A stretch of 64,000 bases of DNA from DATBSL01 sp964561785 (GCA_964561785.1 CAZLRF010000016.1:1-64000), one strand, 5' to 3'. Positions 16,338-28,077 are shown, numbered from the stretch's first letter. Translations and numbers: made by a program. The notes: generated by a model from the sequence alone, not told the origin.

Positions 16338-17033
16338 ATGACGCGCTCGATCGAGGCGCTGGTCGACGAGCAGGCCCGCCGCTGGCAGCTCGTCCGGCAC
16401 GAGAGGCGGGGAGAGCCGCGACGCCCGGTGGTGACGGTGTCACGCCACCACGGAGCGGGAGGCGGGGAGCTGGCGCGCAAGCTGGCCGGCGACCTGGGGC
16501 TCGACCTGTTCGACCGCGAGATCCTCCAGAGGATCGCCGAGAGCGCGCACCTCAGCGAACGCGTCGTGGCTTCGCTCGACGAGCGCGACCGGGAGCTGCT
16601 CACGGACTGGCTGGCCTCGATCTCGAGCCGGAGCTACCTCAGCCCGGTCGAGTACCGCTACCACCTCTCGCGCGTCGTCGGGGCCGTCGCCCACCACGGC
16701 GGCGCCGTGATCCTCGGGCGAGGGGCCCACCTCATCCTGGGCCCCGGGGAGGCGCTCCGGGTCCTCGTCACGGCGCCGCTCGAGACGCGCGTGCGGACGG
16801 TGGCCGCGCGCGAGGGGCTGTCGGAGAAGGAGGCGCGCCAGCGGATCGAGGACGTGGAGGCCGACCGCCGGGCGTTCCTGATGAAGCACTTTCACACCGA
16901 CCTCGCCGACCCCACGGCGTTCGACGTCGTCGTGAACACCGCCGTAATCGGCATCGAGGGCGCCTGCGACACCGTGAAGACGGCGCTCGCGAGGGTCCCG
17001 GCCGTGTTTGACGCGGTCGCCGGACCCGCATAG
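16338..17033 (+). CDS. Cytidylate-kinase-like protein
   Basis: A 231-residue protein of the cytidylate kinase-like family (Cytidylate_kin2). A modified P-loop VTVSRHHGAGGGELARKLA is followed by LDLFDREILQRIAE and, near residue 115, GGAVILGRGAHLIL, the order seen in this family. True CMP kinases have GxxGxGKS; the lysine-serine pair is missing here, so substrate and activity are uncertain. Members are often found beside signal-transduction genes. ATG at 16338 follows a GGGGG leader; the next gene starts 9 bp after its stop, suggesting an operon. Confidence 0.8.
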   Translation: MTRSIEALVDEQARRWQLVRHERRGEPRRPVVTVSRHHGAGGGELARKLAGDLGLDLFDREILQRIAESAHLSERVVASLDERDRELLTDWLASISSRSYLSPVEYRYHLSRVVGAVAHHGGAVILGRGAHLILGPGEALRVLVTAPLETRVRTVAAREGLSEKEARQRIEDVEADRRAFLMKHFHTDLADPTAFDVVVNTAVIGIEGACDTVKTALARVPAVFDAVAGPA

Positions 17034-17042
17034 CCTGTCGGG

Positions 17043-18083
17043 ATGTCGAGCCTCCGCCTCGCCGCTCTTCTCCTGTCGGCTCCACTCGTCTTGGCCGCCT
17101 GCTCTCGTCCGGGGGCTCCGGCGCCGCCTCTCCCCGCCGCCTCCGCCTCCGCCTCGGGGGTGGGGGTGGTGGCGGAGGTCGACGGCGCGCCCATCCTCGC
17201 CTCCGAGCTCGACCGCCAGGCGGCGGGGCGGCTCGCCCGGGTGCGCCAGGAGGAGTACGACATCCGCCGGCAGGCCCTCGACGAGCTGATCGCCGAGCGC
17301 CTGGTCGCGGCCGCGGCCGCGCGCCGCAAGCTCACCCCCGAGGAGCTGCTGCGCCAGGAGGTGGAGGCGAAGGCGGGCGCGATGCCCGACGCCCAGGTCG
17401 AGCTCCTCTACGAGCAGAACAAGGACCGCTTCGCCGGCACGCCACGCGCGGACGCGATCGCCCGCATCCGGGCGATCCTCGGCGAGAGGGCGAAGGCGGA
17501 GCGCCGCGCCGCGTACGAGGCCGAGCTGCGGAAGGCGGCGCGGGTGGCGGTGCGCCTCGAGGCCCCGCGGGTGAGCGTGGAGCTGCCCGCCGGGGCTCCC
17601 GCGACCGGGGCCGAGAACGCCCCGGTGACGATCGTGGAGTTCACCGACTACCAGTGCCCGTACTGCCACCGCGCGCAGGGCACGATCGACGAGGTGATGC
17701 GCCGCTATGCGGGCAAGGTGCGGCTCGTCCACATGGAGTTCCCCCTGGACGGCCACCCGGGGGCGGTGCCGGCCGCGCGCGCGGCCCGCTGCGCGGGCGA
17801 GCAGGGCAAGTTCTGGGAGTTCCACCGCAGCCTGATGACGTCGCCCGGGACCCTCGACGAGGCCGACCTCAAGGGCCGCGCCGCCTCGCTCGGCCTGGGC
17901 GCCGGGCCCTTCGCCGCGTGCCTGTCGTCCGACCGTCACGACGCCGCCATCCGGGACTCGGCCGAGCAGGGCGCGTCGCTGGGCGTGACCGGCACTCCGG
18001 CCTACTTCGTCAACGGCCGGCTCATCTCGGGGGCCCGGCCCTTCGAGAGCTTCGCCGAGATCATCGACCAGGAGCTGCGCTGA
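17043..18083 (+). CDS. DsbA-like thioredoxin lipoprotein with N-terminal SurA-like region
   Basis: A 346-residue lipoprotein (lipobox LAAC, Cys20). Residues ~40-165 resemble the helical N-terminal region of SurA/PpiC foldases (EVDGAPILASELDRQ ... RRQALDELIAERLV). Residues ~180-346 form a DsbA/BdbD-like thioredoxin domain with active site CPYC (Cys205, Cys208) and the cis-proline loop TGTPAYFVNG. Such proteins form or isomerise disulfides in the periplasm; the SurA-like part may bind unfolded clients. It could serve the many cysteine-rich cytochromes nearby, but that is inference. Start ATG at 17043. Confidence 0.85.
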   Translation: MSSLRLAALLLSAPLVLAACSRPGAPAPPLPAASASASGVGVVAEVDGAPILASELDRQAAGRLARVRQEEYDIRRQALDELIAERLVAAAAARRKLTPEELLRQEVEAKAGAMPDAQVELLYEQNKDRFAGTPRADAIARIRAILGERAKAERRAAYEAELRKAARVAVRLEAPRVSVELPAGAPATGAENAPVTIVEFTDYQCPYCHRAQGTIDEVMRRYAGKVRLVHMEFPLDGHPGAVPAARAARCAGEQGKFWEFHRSLMTSPGTLDEADLKGRAASLGLGAGPFAACLSSDRHDAAIRDSAEQGASLGVTGTPAYFVNGRLISGARPFESFAEIIDQELR

Positions 18084-18100
18084 TCGCTCGCCCGCCCGGC

Positions 18101-18149
18101 GCGAGCAAGGGATCCTCTCGAAGGCCTCTTCGAAGGCCGGCTCGCTTTT
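18101..18149 (+). terminator. Terminator-like hairpin after the DsbA-like gene
   Basis: GCGAGC (18101-18106) pairs with GCTCGC (18140-18145), followed by TTTT; an inner stem CGAAG/CTTCG lies between. GCGAGC could instead pair with an earlier GCTCGC at 18086-18091, directly after the stop codon, giving two mutually exclusive stems as in an attenuator. Confidence 0.55.
18116..18140 (+). repeat. 3'-end element copy 1 (TCTC-GAAGGCC-N5-GAAGGCCGG)
   Basis: TCTC, GAAGGCC, five variable bases (tcttc), GAAGGCCGG. It has the same order and spacing as the copies at 31299 and 48050. It lies in the loop of the terminator-like structure. Confidence 0.5.
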
Positions 18150-18153
18150 CCCC

Positions 18154-18181
18154 TAGACAACGCCGCGGTTGCCGCTACACT
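18154..18181 (+). promoter_or_regulatory. Putative sigma70-type promoter of speA
   Basis: TAGACA (18154-18159), 16-bp spacer, TACACT (18176-18181), four matches to consensus in the -10 and five in the -35. It sits between the preceding terminator and the speA ribosome site. Confidence 0.4.
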
Positions 18182-18225
18182 GAGGAGCTGCGCGCGAATG
18201 AACGCGCAGGAGGTGGACGGGCGAC

Positions 18226-20136
18226 TTGCAGACCGAGCTGAGGGCGTGGACGGTCAAGGACTCCATCGAGCTGTACAACGTCGGCGGGTGGGGTCGGGAC
18301 TTCTTCAGCATCAACGAGGCCGGCAACGTCGAGGTCACGCCCGCCGGGCCGGGGTCGCTCCCCATCGACCTCAAGGAGCTCGTCGACGACCTCCGGAGCC
18401 GGGGGCTGAACCTGCCGGTGCTCATCCGCTTCTCCGACATCCTGAGGACGCGGGTCGAGCAGCTGTTCGGCGCCTTCGACCAGGCGATCGCCGAGAACGA
18501 CTACAAGGGCGTCTACCGCGGGGTCTACCCGATCAAGGTCAACCAGCAGCGCCACGTCGTCGAGGAGCTGATGGAGTACGGGCGGCCCCACGGCCTCGGC
18601 ATCGAGGCGGGCTCGAAGCCGGAGCTGCTGGTGGCGCTCGCCCTGCAGGAGAGCCCGGACGCGCTCATCCTGTGCAACGGGTACAAGGACAAGGCGTTCA
18701 TCGAGACGGCGCTCCTCGCCCAGAAGCTGGGGCGGCGGGTCGTCATCACCATGGACCGCATGGGCGAGCTCGACACGATCCTCGCCGCCGCCGCCGAGCT
18801 CGACCTGCGCCCGGTGATCGGCGTGCGCGCGCGGCTCACCACCAAGGGCGCGGGCAAGTGGGTGGAGTCGACCGGGGACCGCTCGAAGTTCGGCCTCACC
18901 ACCGCCGAGATCGTGGCCGCGGTCGAGAGGCTCCGGGCGGCCGGGATGCTCGACTGCCTGCAGCTGCTCCACTTCCACATCGGCTCCCAGATCACGAACA
19001 TCCGCGCGGTGAAGGACGCGCTGCGCGAGGCGAGCCGGATCTACGTGGAGCTCGTCGCCCTCGGGGCCAACATGCGCTACCTCGACTGCGGGGGCGGGCT
19101 CGGGGTCGACTACGACGGGAGCCAGACGAACTTCCACTCCTCGGTGAACTACACGCTCGCCGAGTACGCGGCCGACATCGTGAGCCAGGTGGCGGAGGCC
19201 TGCAACGCGCGCGGCGTCCCCCACCCCGACATCGTGACCGAGTCGGGCCGGGCGCTCGTCGCGCACCACTCCGTGCTCGTCTACAACGTCCTCGCCACGA
19301 ACGAGATCCTCCCCGGGCAGAGCCCGCAGCCGGCCGGCCAGGGCGAGCACCCGGTCATCCACCAGCTCTGGGAGACCCTCGCCGGCGTCTCGCGCAAGAA
19401 CTTCCAGGAGGCCTACCACGACGCGCTCCAGATCAAGGAGGAGGCGATCACCGCCTTCAACCTCGGGGTCCTCGACCTCAAGGCCCGGGCGCGCGTCGAG
19501 GAGCTGTTCTGGGCCACCTGCGAGAAGCTGCTCAAGATCGTCCGCGAGCTGCCCTACGTCCCGGACGAGCTCGAGGGGCTCGAGAAGCAGCTCTCCGACA
19601 CGTACTACTGCAACTTCTCGCTCTTCCAGTCGATGCCCGACCACTGGGCGGTGAAGCAGCTGTTCCCGACCATCCCGATCCACCGGCTCAACCAGCAGCC
19701 GGCGCGACGCGGCATCGTGGCCGACCTCACCTGCGACTCCGACGGGAAGATCGACGAGTTCATCGACCTGCGCGACGTCAAGGGGTTCCTCGAGCTGCAC
19801 AGCCCGAACGGGGACGAGTACCTGATCGGCTCGTTCCTGGTGGGGGCGTACCAGGAGATCCTGGGGGACCTCCACAACCTCTTCGGCGACACCGACGCCG
19901 TGCACGTCCGGATCGACGGCGACGACTACCGCGTCGACCACGTGGTCGAGGGCGACTCCGTGGCGGAGGTCCTGTCCTACGTCCAGTACAACAAGGACGA
20001 CCTCGTCTCCCGGGTGCGGCGCGCGGTCGAGGTCGCGGTGCGCGAGAAGCGCCTCAGCATCCCCGAGTCGGGCCGCTTCATGAAGCGCTACGAAGAGGCG
20101 CTCGAGGGCTACACCTACCTGAGCCTGAACGAATAG
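18226..20136 (+). CDS. speA: Biosynthetic arginine decarboxylase
   Basis: A 636-residue PLP enzyme converting arginine to agmatine, the first step of putrescine synthesis. The full family pattern is present: WTVKDSIELYNVGGWG at the N-terminus, the PLP lysine in YPIKVNQQ (Lys104), HFHIGSQ, GGGLGVDYDGS, and the C-terminal CDSDGKIDEFI with its catalytic cysteine, then HNLFGDTDAVHV. TTG at 18226 is chosen because AGGAGGT is 11 bases upstream and because WTV lies where the family starts. Length is typical. No agmatine-processing gene is in the window. Confidence 0.96.
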   Translation: MQTELRAWTVKDSIELYNVGGWGRDFFSINEAGNVEVTPAGPGSLPIDLKELVDDLRSRGLNLPVLIRFSDILRTRVEQLFGAFDQAIAENDYKGVYRGVYPIKVNQQRHVVEELMEYGRPHGLGIEAGSKPELLVALALQESPDALILCNGYKDKAFIETALLAQKLGRRVVITMDRMGELDTILAAAAELDLRPVIGVRARLTTKGAGKWVESTGDRSKFGLTTAEIVAAVERLRAAGMLDCLQLLHFHIGSQITNIRAVKDALREASRIYVELVALGANMRYLDCGGGLGVDYDGSQTNFHSSVNYTLAEYAADIVSQVAEACNARGVPHPDIVTESGRALVAHHSVLVYNVLATNEILPGQSPQPAGQGEHPVIHQLWETLAGVSRKNFQEAYHDALQIKEEAITAFNLGVLDLKARARVEELFWATCEKLLKIVRELPYVPDELEGLEKQLSDTYYCNFSLFQSMPDHWAVKQLFPTIPIHRLNQQPARRGIVADLTCDSDGKIDEFIDLRDVKGFLELHSPNGDEYLIGSFLVGAYQEILGDLHNLFGDTDAVHVRIDGDDYRVDHVVEGDSVAEVLSYVQYNKDDLVSRVRRAVEVAVREKRLSIPESGRFMKRYEEALEGYTYLSLNE

Positions 20137-20140
20137 AACG

Positions 20141-20203
20141 GGGGTCAGGTCTTGAATCTGGGCATTGACACCATGACAATGCGTCAGTTCAAGATCTGAC
20201 CCC
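20141..20203. repeat. REP/RAYT-like mobile palindrome
   Basis: A 63-bp imperfect palindrome. The outer arms GGGGTCAGGTCTTGAA (20141-20156) and TTCAAGATCTGACCCC (20188-20203) differ at one position. Inner arms are GCATTG and CAATGC. It is AT-richer than the flanks. GGGGTCAG-type palindromes of this kind are known as REP elements mobilised by REP-associated tyrosine transposases; that assignment is from memory. It fills the whole space between the speA stop and the next start codon. Confidence 0.7.
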
Positions 20204-21187
20204 GTGAGGACGCCGCTCACCGATCACGCCGGGATCGAGGTGCCGCTCCTGTGCGGGGCGATGTACCCCTGCAGCAACCCCGAGCTCGTGGCCGCGGTGT
20301 CCGAGGCGGGGGGCATGGGGATCGTCCAGCCCATCTCGCTCACCTGGGTCCACGGCCACGACTTCCGCGAGGGGCTGCGCCTCATCCGCCGCCTGACCGC
20401 GAAGCCGATCGGGATGAACGCGCTCATCGAGCAGTCCTCGAAGGCCTACCGGGAGCGCATGGAGCGCTGGATCGACGTGGCCCTCGAGGAGGGCGTGCGC
20501 TTCTTCGTGACCTCGCTCGGGAACCCCCGCTGGGTGGTCGACCGGGTGTCCGCCCTGGGCGGGATCGTCTACCACGACGTCACCGAGCGGAAGTGGGCCG
20601 ACAAGGGCGTCGCGGGCGGGGTCCACGGCCTCATCGCGGTCAACGACCGGGCCGGGGGGCACGCGGGCGCGAAGTCGGCCGAGGCCCTGCTCGACGAGCT
20701 CGCCCCGCTCGGTCTGCCCGTCGTCTGTGCCGGCGGGATCGGCCACGAGCAGGACTTCGTCCGGGTCCTCCGGATGGGCTACGCCGGGGCCCAGCTCGGG
20801 ACCCGCTTCATCGCCACCCCCGAGTGCCGGGCGAGCGAGGGCTACAAGCAGGGCATCGTCCGGGCCGGGGAGAAGGACATCGTCCTCACCGAGCGGCTGA
20901 CCGGGGTCCCGGTGTCCGTCATCGACACGCCGTCGGTCCGGCGGCTCGGGACGAAGGCGGGGCCGATCGCGCGCTTCATGCTCCGCGGGCGGCGGACGAA
21001 GCACTGGATGCGGTCGATCTACGCGCTACGCTCGCTGTGGGCGCTGAAGCGCGGCCTGCTCCGCGACGCCCCGGAGCGGGACTACTGGCAGGCCGGCAAG
21101 AGCGTCGCCGGGATCGACCGGATCGAGCCGGCGGGCGAGATCGTCCGCCGCTTCGCCCAGGCGTGGCGGGCGGCCGCCGCCGCCTGA
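20204..21187 (+). CDS. Nitronate monooxygenase family flavoprotein
   Basis: A 327-residue FMN-dependent TIM-barrel enzyme of the nitronate monooxygenase (2-nitropropane dioxygenase) class. Visible motifs are the N-terminal LCGAMYPCSNPELVAAVSEAGGMG, the FMN-phosphate loop AGGHAGAKS, VVCAGGIG, and GAQLGTRFIATPE. Such enzymes detoxify propionate 3-nitronate, but many relatives act as enoyl reductases, so the substrate is open. GTG at 20204 begins directly after the REP-like palindrome, so no Shine-Dalgarno site of its own is visible; the N-terminus nevertheless matches the family start. Confidence 0.87.
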   Translation: MRTPLTDHAGIEVPLLCGAMYPCSNPELVAAVSEAGGMGIVQPISLTWVHGHDFREGLRLIRRLTAKPIGMNALIEQSSKAYRERMERWIDVALEEGVRFFVTSLGNPRWVVDRVSALGGIVYHDVTERKWADKGVAGGVHGLIAVNDRAGGHAGAKSAEALLDELAPLGLPVVCAGGIGHEQDFVRVLRMGYAGAQLGTRFIATPECRASEGYKQGIVRAGEKDIVLTERLTGVPVSVIDTPSVRRLGTKAGPIARFMLRGRRTKHWMRSIYALRSLWALKRGLLRDAPERDYWQAGKSVAGIDRIEPAGEIVRRFAQAWRAAAAA

Positions 21188-21218
21188 CGCAGCAGACCCG
21201 CGCCCGCGCGGCGGGCAC

Positions 21219-21371
21219 TCAGCGCCCGAGCAGCCGGTCGAGGAGCGACTTCGGCCGGGGACACTGGCACCGCTTCTCGGGGGGCACGCCCCGCAGGGCC
21301 TGCTCGACGTGCGCCCCGCAGCCGGCCCACGTCGGCTTGCCGCAGCTCGGGCACCGGACCTGGTGGCACAT
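21219..21371 (-). CDS. Small zinc-ribbon protein
   Basis: A 50-residue cysteine-rich protein, MCHQVRCPSCGKPTWAGCG, then HVEQALRGV and CQC near the end. Short proteins with this CPxCGKPTWxGCGxHVEQAL pattern occur widely in bacteria and probably bind zinc; their role is unknown. Its ATG overlaps the stop of the upstream PG0541-like gene (ATGA), so it is the last gene of the efflux operon. Confidence 0.75.
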   Translation of the reverse strand: MCHQVRCPSCGKPTWAGCGAHVEQALRGVPPEKRCQCPRPKSLLDRLLGR

Positions 21372-21658
21372 CAGTTCGCCTCCTCGACCGCGAAGGTCCA
21401 CATGCGGGTGCGCTCGGCGTGGCCCGAGGCGTCCCGGGCCTCCCGCACCGCCCGCAGCGTCTGCGCCTCCTCGCCATCGGTCATGACGGTGAACACCGCG
21501 CTCGAGCTGCCGGGATGGACCCGGTCGCCGGTCTTGAGGCCGTGGCGGCCGCGGCCCGCGACCGCGGGGAGCACGGTGAAGCCCTCGCGCTCCTCGGCGA
21601 GGACCCGCTCGAAGGCGGGGACCGCCTCGGTGTCGGTGATGATCAGCAGGGCCCTCAT
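21371..21658 (-). CDS. PG0541-like transporter-associated PII-fold protein
   Basis: A 95-residue protein: ALLIITDTEAVPAFERVLAEE at the start, GRGRHGLKTGDRVHPGSSSAVFTVM in the middle, and a terminal MWTFAVEE strand. Length, motif order and location next to an RND pump fit the PG0541 family, small ferredoxin-like/PII-like proteins encoded with efflux pumps. A regulatory role on the transporter is inferred. It overlaps both neighbours by four bases. Confidence 0.7.
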   Translation of the reverse strand: MRALLIITDTEAVPAFERVLAEEREGFTVLPAVAGRGRHGLKTGDRVHPGSSSAVFTVMTDGEEAQTLRAVREARDASGHAERTRMWTFAVEEAN

Positions 21659-21873
21659 CCCTGCTTCCTCGCCGAGAGGGGCTCGCACTCGCGCAGCCCG
21701 AGCTTGCGGAAGATGGCCATCGCCGGGCAGGCGTTCGTGAACGCCGACTGGAACAGGTTCAGCCCCACGAACGCCGTGAACAGGAAGAAGCCCGGGTGCA
21801 CCCAGTAGCCGAGGGCCACCGACAGCGTCACGAAGAGCCCGGCCATGGCCCGCAGCGCTCTCTCGATCGTCAT
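21655..21873 (-). CDS. YgaP-like transmembrane domain protein (DUF2892)
   Basis: A 72-residue inner-membrane protein with two helices, MAGLFVTLSVALGYWVHPGFFLFTAFVGLNLFQSAFTNACP. The sequence FQSAFTNACPAM with its cysteine is the hallmark of DUF2892, the membrane tail of YgaP where a rhodanese domain precedes it; here it stands alone. In the efflux operon between the RND pump and the PG0541-like gene. Confidence 0.82.
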   Translation of the reverse strand: MTIERALRAMAGLFVTLSVALGYWVHPGFFLFTAFVGLNLFQSAFTNACPAMAIFRKLGLRECEPLSARKQG

Positions 21874-21918
21874 CGTCTGTTTCTCCTTCTCTCTTCCTCG
21901 AAACCGCCCGCGCGCGCC

Positions 21919-25149
<3,231 letters not shown>

Positions 25150-25154
25150 GGCGG

Positions 25155-26195
25155 TTACCTCGCCGCCCGCTGCTCGTGGACCGGGTTGCCGTCGACGAGC
25201 CCCGAGGGGTCGAGCACGACCCGCTCGCCCGGCTCGATCCCCGCCCGGACCTCGACCGTGTCGCCGTCGCGGGCGCCGGCCGCCACCCAGCGCAGGCGCG
25301 CCTTGCCGTCCGCGACCACGAACAGGCCGGTCAGGCCTCCGCGCTCGAAGAGGGCGGCGGCGGGCACGTGGAGGCGCGGCTCGGAGGAGACGCCCGGCAC
25401 GAGGAGCCGGGCGAAGAGCCCCGCCCGCAGCCCGGCCGCCGGGGGCAGGTCGGCCTTCACCTCGAAGCGGTGGGTGGTCGGGTCGCCCGACGGGGCGACG
25501 GCGGTCACGGTGGCCGTGAGGGGTGACGGCTGGCCGTCCACCAGGGCCTTCACCTTCGACCCGGGCCGCAGGGTCGCGGCGATCCCGGACTCGACGGTGG
25601 CCCGCAGCTCGAGGCCACCCTCGCCCTCGATCTCGATGAGGGGCATGCCGGGGTTGACGACGTCGCCGAGGTTCGTCCGGCGCGCGGCCACCCGCCCGGC
25701 GAAGGGCGCCCGCAGCGCGCTGTAGGAGAGGTTGTCCCTCGCCGCGGTGAGCTGGGCCTGCGCGCCGCTCGCCGCCGCGGTCATCTGCTCGAGCTCCCGC
25801 GGGGTGGCGGCACCCTTCTCGACGAGCGCCCTCGTCCGGGCGAGGTCGGCCTCGGCCGCCGTCACGCCCGCCTCGGCCGCGGCCACCGCGGCCCTCAGCG
25901 CGCCGTCGTCGAGGCGGACGACCACCGCGCCCGCCTTCACCCACTGCCCTTCCTGGTAGGGCAGCTCGACGACGCTCGCCGGGATGCGGGCCGAGAGCGC
26001 CGCGCGCCGGCGCGCCTGCACCGTGCCCGGCACCGACGCCTCGCCGGCGCCGCCCGAGCGCACCACCTCGGCCGTCCTCACGTCCCGCGCCGGGGCCGGG
26101 GCGGCCGGAGCCGCCTCCGGCTTCTCGTGGCCGCCGCACGCGGCGAGCCCGAGGCCCAGGAGCGCCAGGGCCAGTCCAGAGCGAACAGGTCTCAT
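25155..26195 (-). CDS. RND pump membrane fusion lipoprotein
   Basis: A 346-residue periplasmic adaptor. Lipobox LAAC at the N-terminus, a barrel-sandwich domain (VVELPYQEGQWVKAGAVVVRLDD), a helical hairpin rich in Ala/Arg, and the beta-barrel GLRAGLFARLLVP. It links the RND pump with the TolC-like channel encoded upstream. ATG at 26195 lies two bases past the TolC stop on the same strand. Confidence 0.9.
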   Translation of the reverse strand: MRPVRSGLALALLGLGLAACGGHEKPEAAPAAPAPARDVRTAEVVRSGGAGEASVPGTVQARRRAALSARIPASVVELPYQEGQWVKAGAVVVRLDDGALRAAVAAAEAGVTAAEADLARTRALVEKGAATPRELEQMTAAASGAQAQLTAARDNLSYSALRAPFAGRVAARRTNLGDVVNPGMPLIEIEGEGGLELRATVESGIAATLRPGSKVKALVDGQPSPLTATVTAVAPSGDPTTHRFEVKADLPPAAGLRAGLFARLLVPGVSSEPRLHVPAAALFERGGLTGLFVVADGKARLRWVAAGARDGDTVEVRAGIEPGERVVLDPSGLVDGNPVHEQRAAR

Positions 26196-26197
26196 CG

Positions 26198-27526
26198 TCA
26201 GATCTCCCCCGCGGCGCGCCGGAGCGCCGCGTCCGCGATGGCCACCTCGGCGGCGGCCCCGATCTCCTGGAGGGCCGCGCCGAGGGCGGCCGTCTCCGTC
26301 TCCAGCTCGTCCGTCAGGGTGGCCAGGCCCGCCTTGCGGCGCTCCTGGACCACGCGCAAGGCCTCCCGGCCCTCCTCCGCCCCGCCCGAGGCCGCGGCGT
26401 GGCGCTCCCGGGCCGACACCGCCCGGCGGTACGCCATCGCCACCTCGAGCCGCACCTGGTCGGCCGCCGCGCGCGCCTCGAGCTCGGCGGCTCGCTGCTC
26501 GGCCGTGGCCGCCGCTTCGCGCTTGGCGCGGGCGGGGTCGAACGGCGACCACCTGAGGCCCACGCCGAAGGCCCACGACTGCTTCCCGTCGTCGACCTGG
26601 ATCCGGTTGTCCCAGAGCTGGCCGAAGACGCCGACGTCGGGCAGGACGCCGCTCCTCTCGCTCTTCGCGAGCGCCGCCGCGGCGTCCGTCCGGCGCCGCG
26701 CGGCCTCGACGGCGGTCCGCTGGCGCAGGGCCCGCTCCACCCACGCCGCCTCGCCGCCCTCGAGCGGCGCGACCGCCGGGGGGGCGTCGGTCGGGGCGTA
26801 GTCGACGCCGGCGGGGGCCCCGAGGAGCCGGGCGAGGCCGGCCTGGGCCATCCGCCGCTGGCTCCGCCGCTCGGCGAGGTCCGCCTCGCGCTCGCGCCGG
26901 CGGGCCCTCGCGCGGAGCAGGTCCGCCTGGAGCGCGCCGCCCGTCTCCACCCGGGCCTGGATCTCCGCCTCCCGCGCCTTCGCCACGCCGACCACCCGCT
27001 CGGTGACCTCCACCGCGCGCCCCGCCATCTCGGCCTGGCGGTACGCCTCGACGACCCGCATCCGGATCTCCTGGGTCGCGTCGCGCGTCCCCGCCGAGGC
27101 GGCGTCGGCGTAGGCGGCCATCGCCGTGGCCATCGTCCCCACCTTCCCGAAGACGTCGACGGGCACCTCGAGCGAGAGGCTGGTCCCGAGGTGCGAGAGG
27201 CCGCTCGGGTCGTTGAGGGAGGAGATCGCGAAGTCGTTCTGGGTGAACTCGCCCGAGTTGAGCTTGCTCGCGAACACGCCGGCCGGCAGGTCCGTCCGGG
27301 ACCAGGCCATCTGCACCCCGAGCCGTGGCCATCGCATGCGCTCGACCGCCTCGGTCCGCGCCCGCTGCGCCTCGGCCCGGGCGGCGCCCGCCTGCAGCTC
27401 CGGGTTCGCCTTCTCCGCGAGGAGGAGCGCCTCGGCCAGGGTCAGGGGCACCTCCGCCGCCGCGGCCGGGGCCGCGGCGAGGGCCGTCCCGAGGCCCAGG
27501 GCGAGGGCGACCGTCCACACCTTCAT
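26198..27526 (-). CDS. TolC-family outer membrane efflux protein
   Basis: A 442-residue outer-membrane channel subunit. A signal peptide ending in AAAA is followed by PLTLAEALLLAEKANPELQAGAARAE, the typical opening of an outer membrane efflux protein domain, and two long coiled-coil helical hairpins. It overlaps the ArsR gene by four bases (ATGA). It provides the exit duct for the RND pump of this operon. Confidence 0.9.
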   Translation of the reverse strand: MKVWTVALALGLGTALAAAPAAAAEVPLTLAEALLLAEKANPELQAGAARAEAQRARTEAVERMRWPRLGVQMAWSRTDLPAGVFASKLNSGEFTQNDFAISSLNDPSGLSHLGTSLSLEVPVDVFGKVGTMATAMAAYADAASAGTRDATQEIRMRVVEAYRQAEMAGRAVEVTERVVGVAKAREAEIQARVETGGALQADLLRARARRREREADLAERRSQRRMAQAGLARLLGAPAGVDYAPTDAPPAVAPLEGGEAAWVERALRQRTAVEAARRRTDAAAALAKSERSGVLPDVGVFGQLWDNRIQVDDGKQSWAFGVGLRWSPFDPARAKREAAATAEQRAAELEARAAADQVRLEVAMAYRRAVSARERHAAASGGAEEGREALRVVQERRKAGLATLTDELETETAALGAALQEIGAAAEVAIADAALRRAAGEI

Positions 27527-27879
27527 CTCTCACCTCCCGCCCGGCGCCGACGCCGGGCCTCGCTCGTCGAGGGCGGTCGGCGCGGCTCGCGCTCCCGGGC
27601 GCCCAGGCTGTCGCACACCGCGTCGCAGATCCGCAGCACCGTGGGGTCGGCGATCCGGTAGAAGACCCGGGTGCCGTCCCGCCGCGCCTCCACGAGGCCG
27701 GCGTGGGTCAGGCTCGCGAGGTGCTGCGAGACGTTGGGCTGCGAGCGGCCGGTGGCCCGGACCAGCTCGCTCACGCTCCGCTCCCCGCGCTGCAGCGCGG
27801 AGAGAAGGCTCAGCCGGCCCTCGTCGCCGAGCGCCCTGAAGCGCGCGGCGACCTGCGGGATCAGCTCGGCGTCGATCAC
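27523..27879 (-). CDS. ArsR/SmtB family regulator of the efflux operon
   Basis: A 118-residue winged-helix repressor: RFRALGDEGRLSLLSALQRGERSVSELVRATGRSQPNVSQHLASLTHAGLVEARRDGTRVFYRI. A C-x3-C pair in RICDAVCDSL could sense a metal or a thiol/persulfide; no arsenic-type CVC motif occurs in the recognition helix. GTG at 27879 is preferred because GGAGG lies seven bases before it; an ATG at 27897 would place that site inside the coding region. First gene of the operon, likely autorepressing. Confidence 0.88.
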   Translation of the reverse strand: MIDAELIPQVAARFRALGDEGRLSLLSALQRGERSVSELVRATGRSQPNVSQHLASLTHAGLVEARRDGTRVFYRIADPTVLRICDAVCDSLGAREREPRRPPSTSEARRRRRAGGER

Positions 27880-27893
27880 CGGGCAGCCTCCAT

Positions 27894-27918
27894 ACATAAG
27901 TATGTGCGAATATACGCA
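27894..27918 (-). promoter_or_regulatory. Putative ArsR operator (two adjacent inverted repeats)
   Basis: ACATA-AG-TATGT (27894-27905) and TGCG-AATATA-CGCA (27905-27918) abut each other. They overlap the -10 box and the presumed transcription start, where a repressor would block RNA polymerase. The AT-rich composition stands out. Confidence 0.55.
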
Positions 27919-27937
27919 TGGACGAATACCGTGTCAA
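27909..27937 (-). promoter_or_regulatory. Sigma70-type promoter of the ArsR efflux operon
   Basis: Read on the minus strand: TTGACA (27937-27932), a 17-bp spacer, TATATT (27914-27909). This is a perfect -35 and a five-of-six -10 at optimal spacing. Transcription would begin near 27902, about 22 bases before the ArsR GTG. Confidence 0.8.
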
Positions 27938-28077
27938 GCCCCCCGGGGGAACGCCCGCGAGCATGGGCCCCGGGCGCCCCCCCCTGTCCATGGACCGAAC
28001 GGTTCACCTCGGCGAGGCGCGCGTGACAGCGGGAGCCGCCGCGCAGTACGCTTGGCGCGGCTTCCGAGGAGAACCCC

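Noticed and set aside
27880..27897. ATG at 27897 as start of the ArsR gene
   Set aside because: It would put the GGAGG ribosome site inside the coding region; GTG at 27879 has ideal spacing and fits the family start.
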